From positions 46,569 through 110,568 of the forward strand of contig DAOUPV010000001.1 in assembly GCA_030625965.1 (NCBI GenBank): a DNA stretch of 64,000 nt. Reading direction: 5' to 3'. Position 1 is the stretch's first letter. Every line of letters begins with the position of its first letter. A model generated the notes under the pieces. The model was not told the origin of the DNA. It did no database searches and was given only the letters and a program-made list of their open reading frames with translations. Positions 17,378 to 26,466 of the stretch are shown piece by piece. The translations under genes and the position numbers were made by a program. The stretch comes from Clostridia bacterium. Its GTDB lineage: Bacteria; Bacillota; TC1; UBA5767.

Positions 17378-17428
17378 GGAAGACAGAGAACGTTGTGAAA
17401 ATCCATGACGTTCTATGTCTTCCTTTTT
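17378..17428 (+). terminator. Rho-independent terminator after the degraded repeat-protein locus
   Basis: GGAAGACAgagAACG...CGTTctaTGTCTTCC-TTTTT. Confidence 0.75.
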
Positions 17429-17611
17429 CTATGTTTAAGGGAAAATCTACACGGCGGTCAGGTCTGTCCAGTCTTAGGGACATTGTTTCAGCCAATACTG
17501 TAGAAGAAGGATGTGCGGCCTAGTGGCCGACATCCTTCATAGATGGAAAAGTTATAGTTGCTTTTGGTCTTGTGCTGAGATCTGGAGTCAGTTCACAGGA
17601 CATACTGGCGC

Positions 17612-18583
17612 TTATTTGTTATGCTTCTCGTGTAGGTCTTTCAATTGCCTGAGGAGGTCCATCTCCTCACGGCTCAGGTGTTCAGGCATCTGGACCCTAA
17701 GTTCCAGAATGAGGTCTCCCTCGCCGGTACGGTTCTTCAGGCCTTTTCCCTGGAGGAGGATCTGTTCGCCGCCCCGGCTCTTTTTGGGTATGTTCACTTC
17801 CAGTGGCTCGCCGAAGAAATCAAGGGTCAGATTACTGCCGAGTAACGCGTCCCAAGGTGTGAGCGTGATGTGGCTCAGAAGATCCTTGCCCTCAGCCCTA
17901 TAGCTCTGGTCGGAATTGATTTTAATCTTCAGGAATAGGTTACCGTTCTTCCCGCCATTCTTACCGGAAACACCCTTGCCAGGCACCTTGATTTTCATGC
18001 CCTCGGTGGCCCGGGGTGGTATCTTGATTTCCAAGCTGTGGGTGTGGGGCATCTTTCGACCATCCACCGTTTTGGTGGTGCGGATCTTGATGCTCTTCTT
18101 CACGCCTTGGTAAGCTTCTTTGACGGTGATGCCCAGGTCGATCTCCCTGTCTGTTCCGTCTATCGGCATCTGCCTGGGTTGACGGGCCTGCTGGCCGTAC
18201 ATTTGTTCAAAAGGATTCCCCCGGCTGGCTCCACCGAAGGGATTGCCCCCAGCGCCCCCGAACATGACATCGAAAAAGTCTGAGTAGTTGGACGAAGACT
18301 GTCCACCACCCCGGAAATCGAAACCTCCAAAATTGATATCTGAAAAATCCTGGCCTTGCTGCCAATTATGTCCCAACTGGTCATAGCGGGCCCGTTTCTC
18401 CGGATCTTTCAGCACTTCATAGGCTTCGGTGATCTCTTTGAATTTATTGTCTGATTCTGATTCTTTGTTGACGTCTGGGTGGTACTTCCGTGCCATCTTG
18501 CGATAGGCGGACTTGATTTCCTTGTCACTCGATTCTTTGGTGACACCCAGCGTCTCATAATAGTCGTGATATTTTACTCCCAT
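17612..18583 (-). CDS. DnaJ-family co-chaperone (J domain + DnaJ C-terminal domain, CbpA-like)
   Basis: N-terminal J domain YYETLGVTKESSDKEIKSAYRKMARKYHPDVNKE; C-terminal DnaJ_C. Confidence 0.93.
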   Translation of the reverse strand: MGVKYHDYYETLGVTKESSDKEIKSAYRKMARKYHPDVNKESESDNKFKEITEAYEVLKDPEKRARYDQLGHNWQQGQDFSDINFGGFDFRGGGQSSSNYSDFFDVMFGGAGGNPFGGASRGNPFEQMYGQQARQPRQMPIDGTDREIDLGITVKEAYQGVKKSIKIRTTKTVDGRKMPHTHSLEIKIPPRATEGMKIKVPGKGVSGKNGGKNGNLFLKIKINSDQSYRAEGKDLLSHITLTPWDALLGSNLTLDFFGEPLEVNIPKKSRGGEQILLQGKGLKNRTGEGDLILELRVQMPEHLSREEMDLLRQLKDLHEKHNK

Positions 18584-18623
18584 GGTTCTCTCCTAACGTC
18601 AGAAAAGGTCAAATACTAACCTT

Positions 18624-18652
18624 ATTATATGGCAGTAAATCGACGAAATCAA
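18624..18652 (-). promoter_or_regulatory. Promoter of the dnaJ-like gene
   Basis: Minus strand TTGATT-N17-TATAAT. Confidence 0.55.
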
Positions 18653-18662
18653 GTCTTTGGGC

Positions 18663-18709
18663 TTGCCAAAAGAAAGAAAAGGCGTATAATGTTTGTTGAG
18701 ACTAACAAA
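18663..18709 (+). promoter_or_regulatory. Promoter of the DtxR-family gene with overlapping inverted-repeat operator
   Basis: TTGCCA-N16-TATAAT followed by TTTGTT-gagact-AACAAA. Confidence 0.55.
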
Positions 18710-18722
18710 TAGGAGATAACAG

Positions 18723-19373
18723 ATGCATAGATTATCCAGTGCCAACCAGGATTACTTGGAAACGATATTTCTTCTTGCGCAGGAAGAGGAGTCAGTTCGG
18801 GCCACAGACATAGCCAATCGGCTGGGCGTATCCAAAGCCAGCGTGAACCAGGCCATTAAAACGCTGAAAGATGCCGGATTCGTCATCAATGAGCGATATG
18901 GTCCGGTTAAGCTGACCGAGAGTGGACGCTTTGAAGCCAGGCGGATACACTTTCTGCATCATCTGATCAAGGACTTCATGATCAGCACATTGAATATTCG
19001 CGACGAAATCGCCGAGAAGGAAGCTTGCCAGATAGAACATGTACTAGGCAACCAGACGGTCAAGGCTATTGTAAACTATATGCGCAACAATGAGATGAAG
19101 GTCAAGCATTTCGACTTGGACCAGGTGCATGAGTTCCTGTTTTACGCCAAGCGCTTGAGCGAACTGAAGGTGGGGGACCAAGGCGTGGTCAAGAAAATCG
19201 AAGCCCAGGGAGACCTGAAGCGACGCATCATGGAGATGGGTGTCATCAAGGGCGATGTGGTTGAGGTTCTCGGCGTAGCCCCTATGGGCGATCCCATATC
19301 TTTACGCATCGGAGACTACAATTTGAGCTTGAGGCTCAAAGAAGCTGACAATATTTGGGTGGAAGTTCTCTAG
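18723..19373 (+). CDS. Metal-dependent DtxR/MntR-family regulator with C-terminal FeoA domain
   Basis: N-terminal wHTH (SVRATDIANRLGVSKASVNQAIKTLKDAGFV); C-terminal FeoA-like LKVGDQGVVKKIEAQGDLKRRIMEMGVIKGDVVEVLGVAPMGDPISLRI. Confidence 0.9.
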   Translation: MHRLSSANQDYLETIFLLAQEEESVRATDIANRLGVSKASVNQAIKTLKDAGFVINERYGPVKLTESGRFEARRIHFLHHLIKDFMISTLNIRDEIAEKEACQIEHVLGNQTVKAIVNYMRNNEMKVKHFDLDQVHEFLFYAKRLSELKVGDQGVVKKIEAQGDLKRRIMEMGVIKGDVVEVLGVAPMGDPISLRIGDYNLSLRLKEADNIWVEVL

Positions 19374-19385
19374 AAAGGAATTACT

Positions 19386-21530
19386 ATGGATAGCAAACGA
19401 GTCGCGTTGATCGGTAATCCCAATTCGGGGAAGACGACACTTTTCAACGCCCTGACCGGGTCGACCCAGCAGACAGGAAACTGGCCTGGGGTGACAGTCG
19501 AAAAGAAATCCGGGCGCTTACTGCAATATAAAGAAATTGAACTGATCGATCTTCCGGGCACCTACAGCCTGGGCGCGTATTCCGAGGATGAGTTGGTGGC
19601 CAAACGCTACCTGTTGGACGAGAGACCGGATGCGGTCATCGATGTCATCGATGCCTCCAACCTTAAGCGGAACCTCTACCTGACCATGCTACTTCTGGAG
19701 ATGGGCGAGAACGTGGTGCTGGCCGTCAATATGTTGGATGCCGCCAAGAACCGCAACGCGGAAGTGGATGTTAAGATGCTTTCCACATTGCTGAACGTAC
19801 CGGCGGTACCCACCATCGGGGTACGGGGAAAAGGCATGCAGCAGCTGGCTGACCAGACCCGGGAAAACCTGGACAGGAAATCTCAGTCGTTCAGGATTGA
19901 TTACGGTCATGAGATCGAGCACCATCTGTGCAAGTTGGAGAGGATGCTTCATAGGGATAATTTCTGTCTGCACTCCCAAGGGCACCGGTTCTTAAGGGAT
20001 CAGGAGGAGCCTCATGGCTTTGGCCGTCATAACAAGGTGTCAGATGAGACTGTAGTCGAATGTGATGACAACAAACGGGCTCTTCCGGCTATGCCTGCGC
20101 GCTATCTGGCCGTCAAGATCCTAGAAAACAACCAAAGCGTTATGCACCGTCTGAAGGAGAATGGTCTGACTGAGAAGCAACTCGAGGATATCGAGAAGGA
20201 CCGGGAACACTTGGAGAACATCTTCAAGGAGGATGTCGAGAGTGTGATGATCGAGAAGCGCTATGGCTTCATCGAAGGGATCGTCAAGCAGGTGGTCACG
20301 AAGAAACGCATCAAGGAAGGCGGCATCAACCACAAGATTAACGTCTCCGATACCATCGACATGGTGGTGCTGAACCGTTATCTGGCGATTCCCATCTTTC
20401 TGTTCATCATGTTCTTGATGTTCCAGATTACCTTTACGCTGGGGGGATTATTCGCCGACCTGTTCGAAACAGCGTTGGGTTCTCTGTCGGGACTGATCGG
20501 CTCGGGAATTACTCATCCGCTGCTCAAATCCTTCGTGTTGGAAGGTGTACTGGGGGGGCTGGGTAGTATACTGGTCTTCGTGCCCAACATATTCCTGCTC
20601 TTTTTGGTGCTGTCCATTCTGGAGGACTCGGGCTACATGGCCCGGGGTGCATACCTTATGGACGGCCTGATGCGCAAGATCGGCTTGCAGGGCAAGAGCT
20701 TCATCCCCATGGTGACCGGGTTCGGTTGCAGCGTGCCGGCGGTCATGGCCACCAGGACGCTGGAGAGCAAGAACGACCGTATGATCACCATGATGGTGCT
20801 GAATTTTATGTCATGCGGCGCCAAGTTGCCGGTCTATGTGTTATTCGCCGGGGCCTTCTTTCCGCAGAATGAAACGCTAGTGGTAATCAGCCTCTACCTG
20901 CTGGGTATTTTCGCCGCGGTACTAATGGCCAAGATATTCAGCAAGACCTTGTTCCCCGGGGAGAATACCCCATTCGTGCTGGAACTGCCACCCTACCGTA
21001 TTCCCACATTGCGGGGTGTGATGATCCATATGTGGGACCGGGGCAGCGAGTTCCTGCGCAAAGCCGGAACCCTGATTTTTGCGGTCATCATATTGATCTG
21101 GGTGTTGTCCAACCTGCCATCTGGCGTGGCTTATGCTTCGCAAGAATCCTATATTGGGCAGCTGGGCAGTCTCGTAGCCGGCATTTTCAAACCGTTGGGA
21201 TTCGGAACCTGGGAGGCGGCGACGGCATTGATTTTCGGTATAGTGGCCAAGGAAGTCGTAGTGGCTACCCTGGGAACGGTATATTCGACCCAGGGAAATC
21301 TGGCGATGACCGTGCAACAGCTATGGACGCCGTTGGCAGCCTACTCCTTCATGATTATGACACTATTATACACGCCGTGCATTGCCACACTCTCCGCCAT
21401 CAGGCGGGAGACACGCAGCACCCTTTGGATGATCTTTTCCATGGGATACAGTTTTGCGGTCGCTTGGGTGGCATCATTCCTGTTTTACCAGTTGGGAGGA
21501 TTGATCCTCTCGCTGGTGGGAAAGCTTTAA
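19386..21530 (+). CDS. feoB: Ferrous iron transporter B
   Basis: GNPNSGKTTLFNALTGSTQQTGNWPGVTVEKKSG, DLPGTYSL, and gate-type TM domains. Confidence 0.97.
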   Translation: MDSKRVALIGNPNSGKTTLFNALTGSTQQTGNWPGVTVEKKSGRLLQYKEIELIDLPGTYSLGAYSEDELVAKRYLLDERPDAVIDVIDASNLKRNLYLTMLLLEMGENVVLAVNMLDAAKNRNAEVDVKMLSTLLNVPAVPTIGVRGKGMQQLADQTRENLDRKSQSFRIDYGHEIEHHLCKLERMLHRDNFCLHSQGHRFLRDQEEPHGFGRHNKVSDETVVECDDNKRALPAMPARYLAVKILENNQSVMHRLKENGLTEKQLEDIEKDREHLENIFKEDVESVMIEKRYGFIEGIVKQVVTKKRIKEGGINHKINVSDTIDMVVLNRYLAIPIFLFIMFLMFQITFTLGGLFADLFETALGSLSGLIGSGITHPLLKSFVLEGVLGGLGSILVFVPNIFLLFLVLSILEDSGYMARGAYLMDGLMRKIGLQGKSFIPMVTGFGCSVPAVMATRTLESKNDRMITMMVLNFMSCGAKLPVYVLFAGAFFPQNETLVVISLYLLGIFAAVLMAKIFSKTLFPGENTPFVLELPPYRIPTLRGVMIHMWDRGSEFLRKAGTLIFAVIILIWVLSNLPSGVAYASQESYIGQLGSLVAGIFKPLGFGTWEAATALIFGIVAKEVVVATLGTVYSTQGNLAMTVQQLWTPLAAYSFMIMTLLYTPCIATLSAIRRETRSTLWMIFSMGYSFAVAWVASFLFYQLGGLILSLVGKL

Positions 21531-21542
21531 CGAGGTGATAAG

Positions 21543-21749
21543 ATGGAAACGATATTTCTGATTTTAATCGGGCTGGTAGCTCTGGCCGTGATTGTTTATA
21601 TGATGCTGGGCAAGTCCAAACCCGCTTGCCACAGCAGCAATGAACAGTGCTCTTCCTGCAGCCTGCATCGGGGATGCGACAAATATCCCGGAGGAGCGGA
21701 TGAGGGATCACAATGCCAAGCCGGTAACGGGAACAATAACGTGAACTGA
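21543..21749 (+). CDS. FeoB-associated Cys-rich membrane protein
   Basis: One TM plus KPACHSSNEQCSSCSLHRGCDK, directly after feoB. Confidence 0.75.
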   Translation: METIFLILIGLVALAVIVYMMLGKSKPACHSSNEQCSSCSLHRGCDKYPGGADEGSQCQAGNGNNNVN

Positions 21750-21753
21750 GTGT

Positions 21754-21780
21754 AAGGGAGACTTGTCTCCCTTCATTTTT
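21754..21780 (+). terminator. Rho-independent terminator after the feo cluster
   Basis: AAGGGAGAC-TT-GTCTCCCTT then T-rich tract. Confidence 0.7.
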
Positions 21781-21801
21781 TGGAAGGATAAGTTGGTTGT
21801 C

Positions 21802-23667
21802 ATGGAAGAATTTTTGGTAGTTTCAAAAAAGGATATGCGCCGCAGAGGTTGGGATACACTGGACTTCGTGCTGGTTACAGGTGATGCCTATGTAGACCAT
21901 CATTCATTCGGTGCGGCCGTGATCGGCCGGGTACTGGAGAAGGCCGGCTACAAGGTGGGCATCCTGGCACAGCCCTATTTCCAGGATGAACGGGACATAG
22001 ACAAGCTGGGGGAGCCAAGGTTGGGATTTTTGGTGACGTCTGGCAACATGGATTCCATGGTGGCTCATTACAGTGTGAACAAGAAACGCCGCCACGAGGA
22101 TGCCTATTCCCCCGGCGGGAACTTGGGACACCGGCCGGACCGGGCGGTTACGGTCTATAGCCAACTGATCCGCAAACGCTATCCCAAAGCCAACATCGTG
22201 CTGGGCGGTGTAGAGGCCAGTCTGCGCCGCTTCGCTCACTACGACTACTGGAGCAATAAGGTTATGCCTAGCATTCTGGAGGAGTCCAGTGCCGATCTGC
22301 TGACCTTCGGCATGGGGGAGAACGTCATAGTCCAGATTGCAGAATTCCTGAATCAGGGATTTGCAGCTGGGGACATCCAGTGGTTGCCCGGAACCTGCTA
22401 TCGGGTGTCTGGTTTATCCGAATCGCTAAAGGAAGAAATTGAATCCGGCAAGGCCGTCCTGGCTGAAGGATACAGTGAAGTGCGACGTGATCCGCAAGGA
22501 TATAACCGGGCTTTTCTGACGGAGTACAAGGAACAGGATCCGGTATGGGGTAGAACCGTTGTGCAGAAGCAGAAAAATGACTATCTGGTGCAAAACCCGC
22601 CGGGAAGACCCCTAGATAGAGCTGAACTGGATGCAGTATACGAGTTGCCCTTTGCTCGCAAGGTTCACCCATCCTATCTGGGGCAGGGGGGGATTCCTGC
22701 CATCGAGGAAGTGCGTTTCAGCATCACCGCGTCAAGAGGTTGTTTCGGCAGCTGTAGTTTCTGTGCCATAACCTTTCATCAGGGCCGGATCGTGACCTCG
22801 CGCAGTAAGGAATCCTTGCTGTCGGAAGCGGTTCGAATGATCGGAGATGAAGAGTTCAAGGGTTATATTCATGATGTGGGCGGACCGACAGCGAATTTCT
22901 TCGGCCCGGCCTGCGACAAGCAGCTCGCCAAGGGCAGTTGTTCCCACAGGCAGTGCCTGGTGCCGGAACCTTGCGAGAACCTCAATGTAACCCATGAGGA
23001 GTACTTGGATGTTCTTAAGTCCATACGGTCTTTGCCTGGTGTCAAGAAAGTCTTCGTGCGTTCTGGCATCCGTTATGACTACCTGATGGCCGATAAGGAC
23101 AAGACGTTCCTTAAGGAACTGTGTGCCCATCATGTGAGTGGGCGGTTGAAGGTGGCGCCGGAGCACGTGTCCCCATCAGTACTGAAGATCATGGGTAAGC
23201 CGACAAGAGAAGTCTACGATGCGTTTTGCACCCGTTACAAGGATGTGAACCGCCGGTTGGGCAAGGACCAGTACCTGGTACCCTACCTGATTTCCAGCCA
23301 TCCGGGAAGCCGACTCAGCGATGCGGTGCTTTTAGCCGAGTACCTGAGGGATCATCAGGTGCGTCCGGAACAGGTACAGGATTTCTATCCGGTCCCCGGA
23401 ACCTTGTCCACGGCCATGTACCATACCGGCTACAACCCCCTGGATGGCAAAGCACTCTATGTGGCCAAGAACCCACAGGACAAGAAGATGCAGCGGGCCT
23501 TGCTGCAATATTTCGATAAGGAAAACCACGCTCTAGTGAGAAAGGCGCTGCGCCTTGAGGACAGAGAGGACCTGATCGGCAATGATAAGAAGTGTTTGGT
23601 GCCCGCTGAAATGAAAGGTGCTCACACTCGGAGAATGGTAAGAAAAAAACCCCAGCGCAAGCGCTAG
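21802..23667 (+). CDS. YgiQ-family radical SAM protein
   Basis: SAM motif CFGSCSFCAITFHQGR and YgiQ N-terminal domain; likely start at 21802 in ORF 21763..23667. Confidence 0.92.
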   Translation: MEEFLVVSKKDMRRRGWDTLDFVLVTGDAYVDHHSFGAAVIGRVLEKAGYKVGILAQPYFQDERDIDKLGEPRLGFLVTSGNMDSMVAHYSVNKKRRHEDAYSPGGNLGHRPDRAVTVYSQLIRKRYPKANIVLGGVEASLRRFAHYDYWSNKVMPSILEESSADLLTFGMGENVIVQIAEFLNQGFAAGDIQWLPGTCYRVSGLSESLKEEIESGKAVLAEGYSEVRRDPQGYNRAFLTEYKEQDPVWGRTVVQKQKNDYLVQNPPGRPLDRAELDAVYELPFARKVHPSYLGQGGIPAIEEVRFSITASRGCFGSCSFCAITFHQGRIVTSRSKESLLSEAVRMIGDEEFKGYIHDVGGPTANFFGPACDKQLAKGSCSHRQCLVPEPCENLNVTHEEYLDVLKSIRSLPGVKKVFVRSGIRYDYLMADKDKTFLKELCAHHVSGRLKVAPEHVSPSVLKIMGKPTREVYDAFCTRYKDVNRRLGKDQYLVPYLISSHPGSRLSDAVLLAEYLRDHQVRPEQVQDFYPVPGTLSTAMYHTGYNPLDGKALYVAKNPQDKKMQRALLQYFDKENHALVRKALRLEDREDLIGNDKKCLVPAEMKGAHTRRMVRKKPQRKR

Positions 23668-24209
23668 GGTAGGTAATCTATTAGAGCTTCATGGACTTCG
23701 TAACCAGAAGCGTTGGCAAACGCCAAGGTGTAATCGTTTGCTACCTCATGGGACAGCGCGTCCCAATCGAATTCCAGCGTATCTTCACGCAAAAGGTTCA
23801 GATGGATGAAATGCTTGTTCTTAGGTGATGCCTCGAAGTTGACGCTGACGATCTGTTCATCGGAAAAGCACAATGTGAAGGCCTTGTAGGAGGCTTCAGC
23901 TACTTTGTTCAGGAGCGCTTTCTCGTTCCATACTTTACCGGGATCGAAGGCGATGGTGACTAGGAGTCCTTGATCCGATTCTTCGATGAGCACATCTGTC
24001 ACCTCGTCGTTGCCCAGTTCAGCTTCGAGCAGTGAGGTGAGATTGGATGAATCGACGAGTACCGTTGAACCTTCTTCTGCTTGCTCTGCCTGAATATCCT
24101 GCAGGTTCTTGTTCCAGGCATAGCGGCTGACGGTGAGAATTAGCAGAAATATTAAGACCAGTTGAAACCATTTGTTGTTCAGTAGGGCTTTCTTGTTAAT
24201 TTTCTTCAT
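23664..24209 (-). CDS. Hypothetical protein with N-terminal TM segment
   Basis: ORF in tandem with the next minus-strand gene. Confidence 0.6.
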   Translation of the reverse strand: MKKINKKALLNNKWFQLVLIFLLILTVSRYAWNKNLQDIQAEQAEEGSTVLVDSSNLTSLLEAELGNDEVTDVLIEESDQGLLVTIAFDPGKVWNEKALLNKVAEASYKAFTLCFSDEQIVSVNFEASPKNKHFIHLNLLREDTLEFDWDALSHEVANDYTLAFANASGYEVHEALIDYLP

Positions 24210-24220
24210 TAGGTTCCTTT

Positions 24221-24982
24221 CTATTGAGGGAGCATGACGCTTCTTTCAATTACCCGGTCATTCGCTTTGCAGGTGTCCAGGTATAAGATACGTGTTTCCG
24301 TGCCGGTGACCCGTTTGTCTTTGCGGATCAGGCGGTTGTATGCGAAATCGTCTTTTTTCTCATAGAAATAATGTCTGTCACCGATTTTTGCCAGCTCGAC
24401 CTCGCGGTCGAGTTTTTTTCTGGTCTCGCTAGAAGTTTCTAAGTATGATTCCAGACTGGCATGGAATTCATAAGCCATCTGACGCATCAGCGCATAAGGG
24501 ATACCTCCGGTGTACTGATTTTTTTTGACCGGCTCCGGATTATCCGGCAACAGATCCAGGCATGCAGCATAAAGTGCATCAAGTTCCCTGTCGAAGGACT
24601 GGTTCTCACAAGTGCCGGACAGGTTTACCAGCACGTCATGACGGCTTACCAGCAGATTGTTGTCGTCGAAAACGATTTCACCCAGATAGTCGGTCATCGT
24701 GATCCATTTCGCCATGCTTTCCTGACCGGATTGGGACACCGCCAGGAAACGGACTTGGTCTTCTTCCTGTTCAACACTGACGAGTCCCAGGTAGGGGAGT
24801 GTCTTGTTGGGCAGGTAGCGGCCTGCGGTAGATAGGAAGAGCAAGGTGTCATCAGGTTCTTTGGCGAGGAACCGGTCGATGACGCCTGCCATGCGTACTG
24901 CTTCATCCTCGTGGCCGGCATCGTAGGCGGCCATACCCTTATCCAGAAAGTTCATCAATGTACTAAGTGAAGTTCTGTTCAT
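24221..24982 (-). CDS. Hypothetical protein
   Basis: 253 aa ORF; two-gene minus-strand unit with 23664..24209; family not recognised. Confidence 0.65.
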   Translation of the reverse strand: MNRTSLSTLMNFLDKGMAAYDAGHEDEAVRMAGVIDRFLAKEPDDTLLFLSTAGRYLPNKTLPYLGLVSVEQEEDQVRFLAVSQSGQESMAKWITMTDYLGEIVFDDNNLLVSRHDVLVNLSGTCENQSFDRELDALYAACLDLLPDNPEPVKKNQYTGGIPYALMRQMAYEFHASLESYLETSSETRKKLDREVELAKIGDRHYFYEKKDDFAYNRLIRKDKRVTGTETRILYLDTCKANDRVIERSVMLPQ

Positions 24983-25080
24983 CTAGACCTCCAATTTTCG
25001 TTATGTACCTATCATAACGTTTTTTTCTCTCAAGGCCCATGACAATTCTTGCAAGAACATGGACCATCTTTCCTGATGAT

Positions 25081-25107
25081 AAAAAAAAGGGAGGCAGAGC
25101 CTCCCTT
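25081..25107 (-). terminator. Rho-independent terminator of the PFK gene
   Basis: Minus strand AAGGGAGGC-TCT-GCCTCCCTTTTTTTT. Confidence 0.85.
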
Positions 25108-25110
25108 CTC

Positions 25111-26325
25111 CTAGTCGTTCTTCAGTTGTTTGGCGTAAGGCGCACGCAGCATTTGGGCCTTTGGCATATTGGAGCCGACTAGTGGTCTGGCGTAGTCCAG
25201 GAATGCGTGGGTCACGTTGTTTCCGGCCGGGTTGATATACTCATCCGGCATCAGTCTGGTCTTGGCGGCAATCTCTTTCAGATCAACCAGCTTGTAGTCT
25301 ACGGCGTAGTCTCCGGTACGGTTGATGGTGATCGAGCCGTCTACGTTGTGCCAGATGGCGAAGTGGGCTGCCTTTTCACCGACCTCTCTCGCTTCATGCA
25401 TGTCCACGTCGCTGACACATCCTGCGAAACTGCGTTGCAGATAACCGAAGGTGTCGGCACGTACCCGGCTGATGTTCATTGTGCTCTTCAAATGGCTCAC
25501 CAGCATGTCGCCTAGCTGTCCGCCAGCCAGTTCTACGTTGCCGTGGGCATCACGGGCAACACCCTTGCGCAGGGTGCTGGCGATGGGTTGGCCTGCTGCG
25601 TTTACAATTCCTTCGGAAACGGCAATGACACAACGGCCGTACTTCTTGTAGACGTCGCGAACATCCTGTGTGAAGTTCTCCAAGTCGAAGGCGCGTTCCG
25701 GTATGTAGATCAGATGGGGACCGTCATCCGAGAATTTCTTGCCCAGGGCCGCCGAGGCGGTCAGGAAGCCAGCGTGACGTCCCATGACGACACCGATGTA
25801 GATGCCACCCAGCGCTCTGGTTTCCAGATTGGCACCGATGAAGCTTTGAGCTACGAAGCGGGCTGCGGATCCGTATCCCGGGGTATGGTCGTTGAGTACC
25901 AGATCGTTGTCCACAGTCTTTGGAATGTGGATAGCCCGGAATTCATAGTTCTCACTATGGGCGTAATCGTTGACCAAACGGACGGTATCCGATGAGTCGT
26001 TGCCGCCGATGTAGAAAAAGTAGCGGACGTTGTGAAGCTTGAGCATCTTAAAGACCTCAGCACAATAAGCATGATCTGGCTTGACCCGGGTGGACAGCAG
26101 GGCTGCCGACGGGGTCTTGGCAACCAGTTCCAGGTTGTGGGTAGTCTCCTGGGTCAGGTCGATGAAATTCTCGTTGATGATGCCTTCGACACCCTTAACG
26201 GCACCGTAGACCCTGCCGACCTGTTCGAATTTTCTCGATTCTAGGACAGCTCCGACGAGTGACTGGTTTATGACCGCGGTAGGGCCACCTCCCTGTGCAA
26301 TGACAACGTTACCTTTTAGTTCCAT
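25111..26325 (-). CDS. pfp: Diphosphate--fructose-6-phosphate 1-phosphotransferase (PPi-PFK)
   Basis: PFK fold motifs: QGGGPTAVIN, YIGGNDSSDT, PKTVDNDL, VMGRHAGFLTA; start chosen inside the ORF ending at 26337. Confidence 0.9.
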   Translation of the reverse strand: MELKGNVVIAQGGGPTAVINQSLVGAVLESRKFEQVGRVYGAVKGVEGIINENFIDLTQETTHNLELVAKTPSAALLSTRVKPDHAYCAEVFKMLKLHNVRYFFYIGGNDSSDTVRLVNDYAHSENYEFRAIHIPKTVDNDLVLNDHTPGYGSAARFVAQSFIGANLETRALGGIYIGVVMGRHAGFLTASAALGKKFSDDGPHLIYIPERAFDLENFTQDVRDVYKKYGRCVIAVSEGIVNAAGQPIASTLRKGVARDAHGNVELAGGQLGDMLVSHLKSTMNISRVRADTFGYLQRSFAGCVSDVDMHEAREVGEKAAHFAIWHNVDGSITINRTGDYAVDYKLVDLKEIAAKTRLMPDEYINPAGNNVTHAFLDYARPLVGSNMPKAQMLRAPYAKQLKND

Positions 26326-26466
26326 TTTCTCCTCCATAAAGTTTGATATATGTTCGGCTGATTTGGAATCTCCCTTTTTTTGTTTACCCTATTTTCTAAT
26401 CAGACAATTCATTATACACTAGATGATGTAACAGTTGAACAGTGAAAGAAACTGAGGGGGAAGAAC

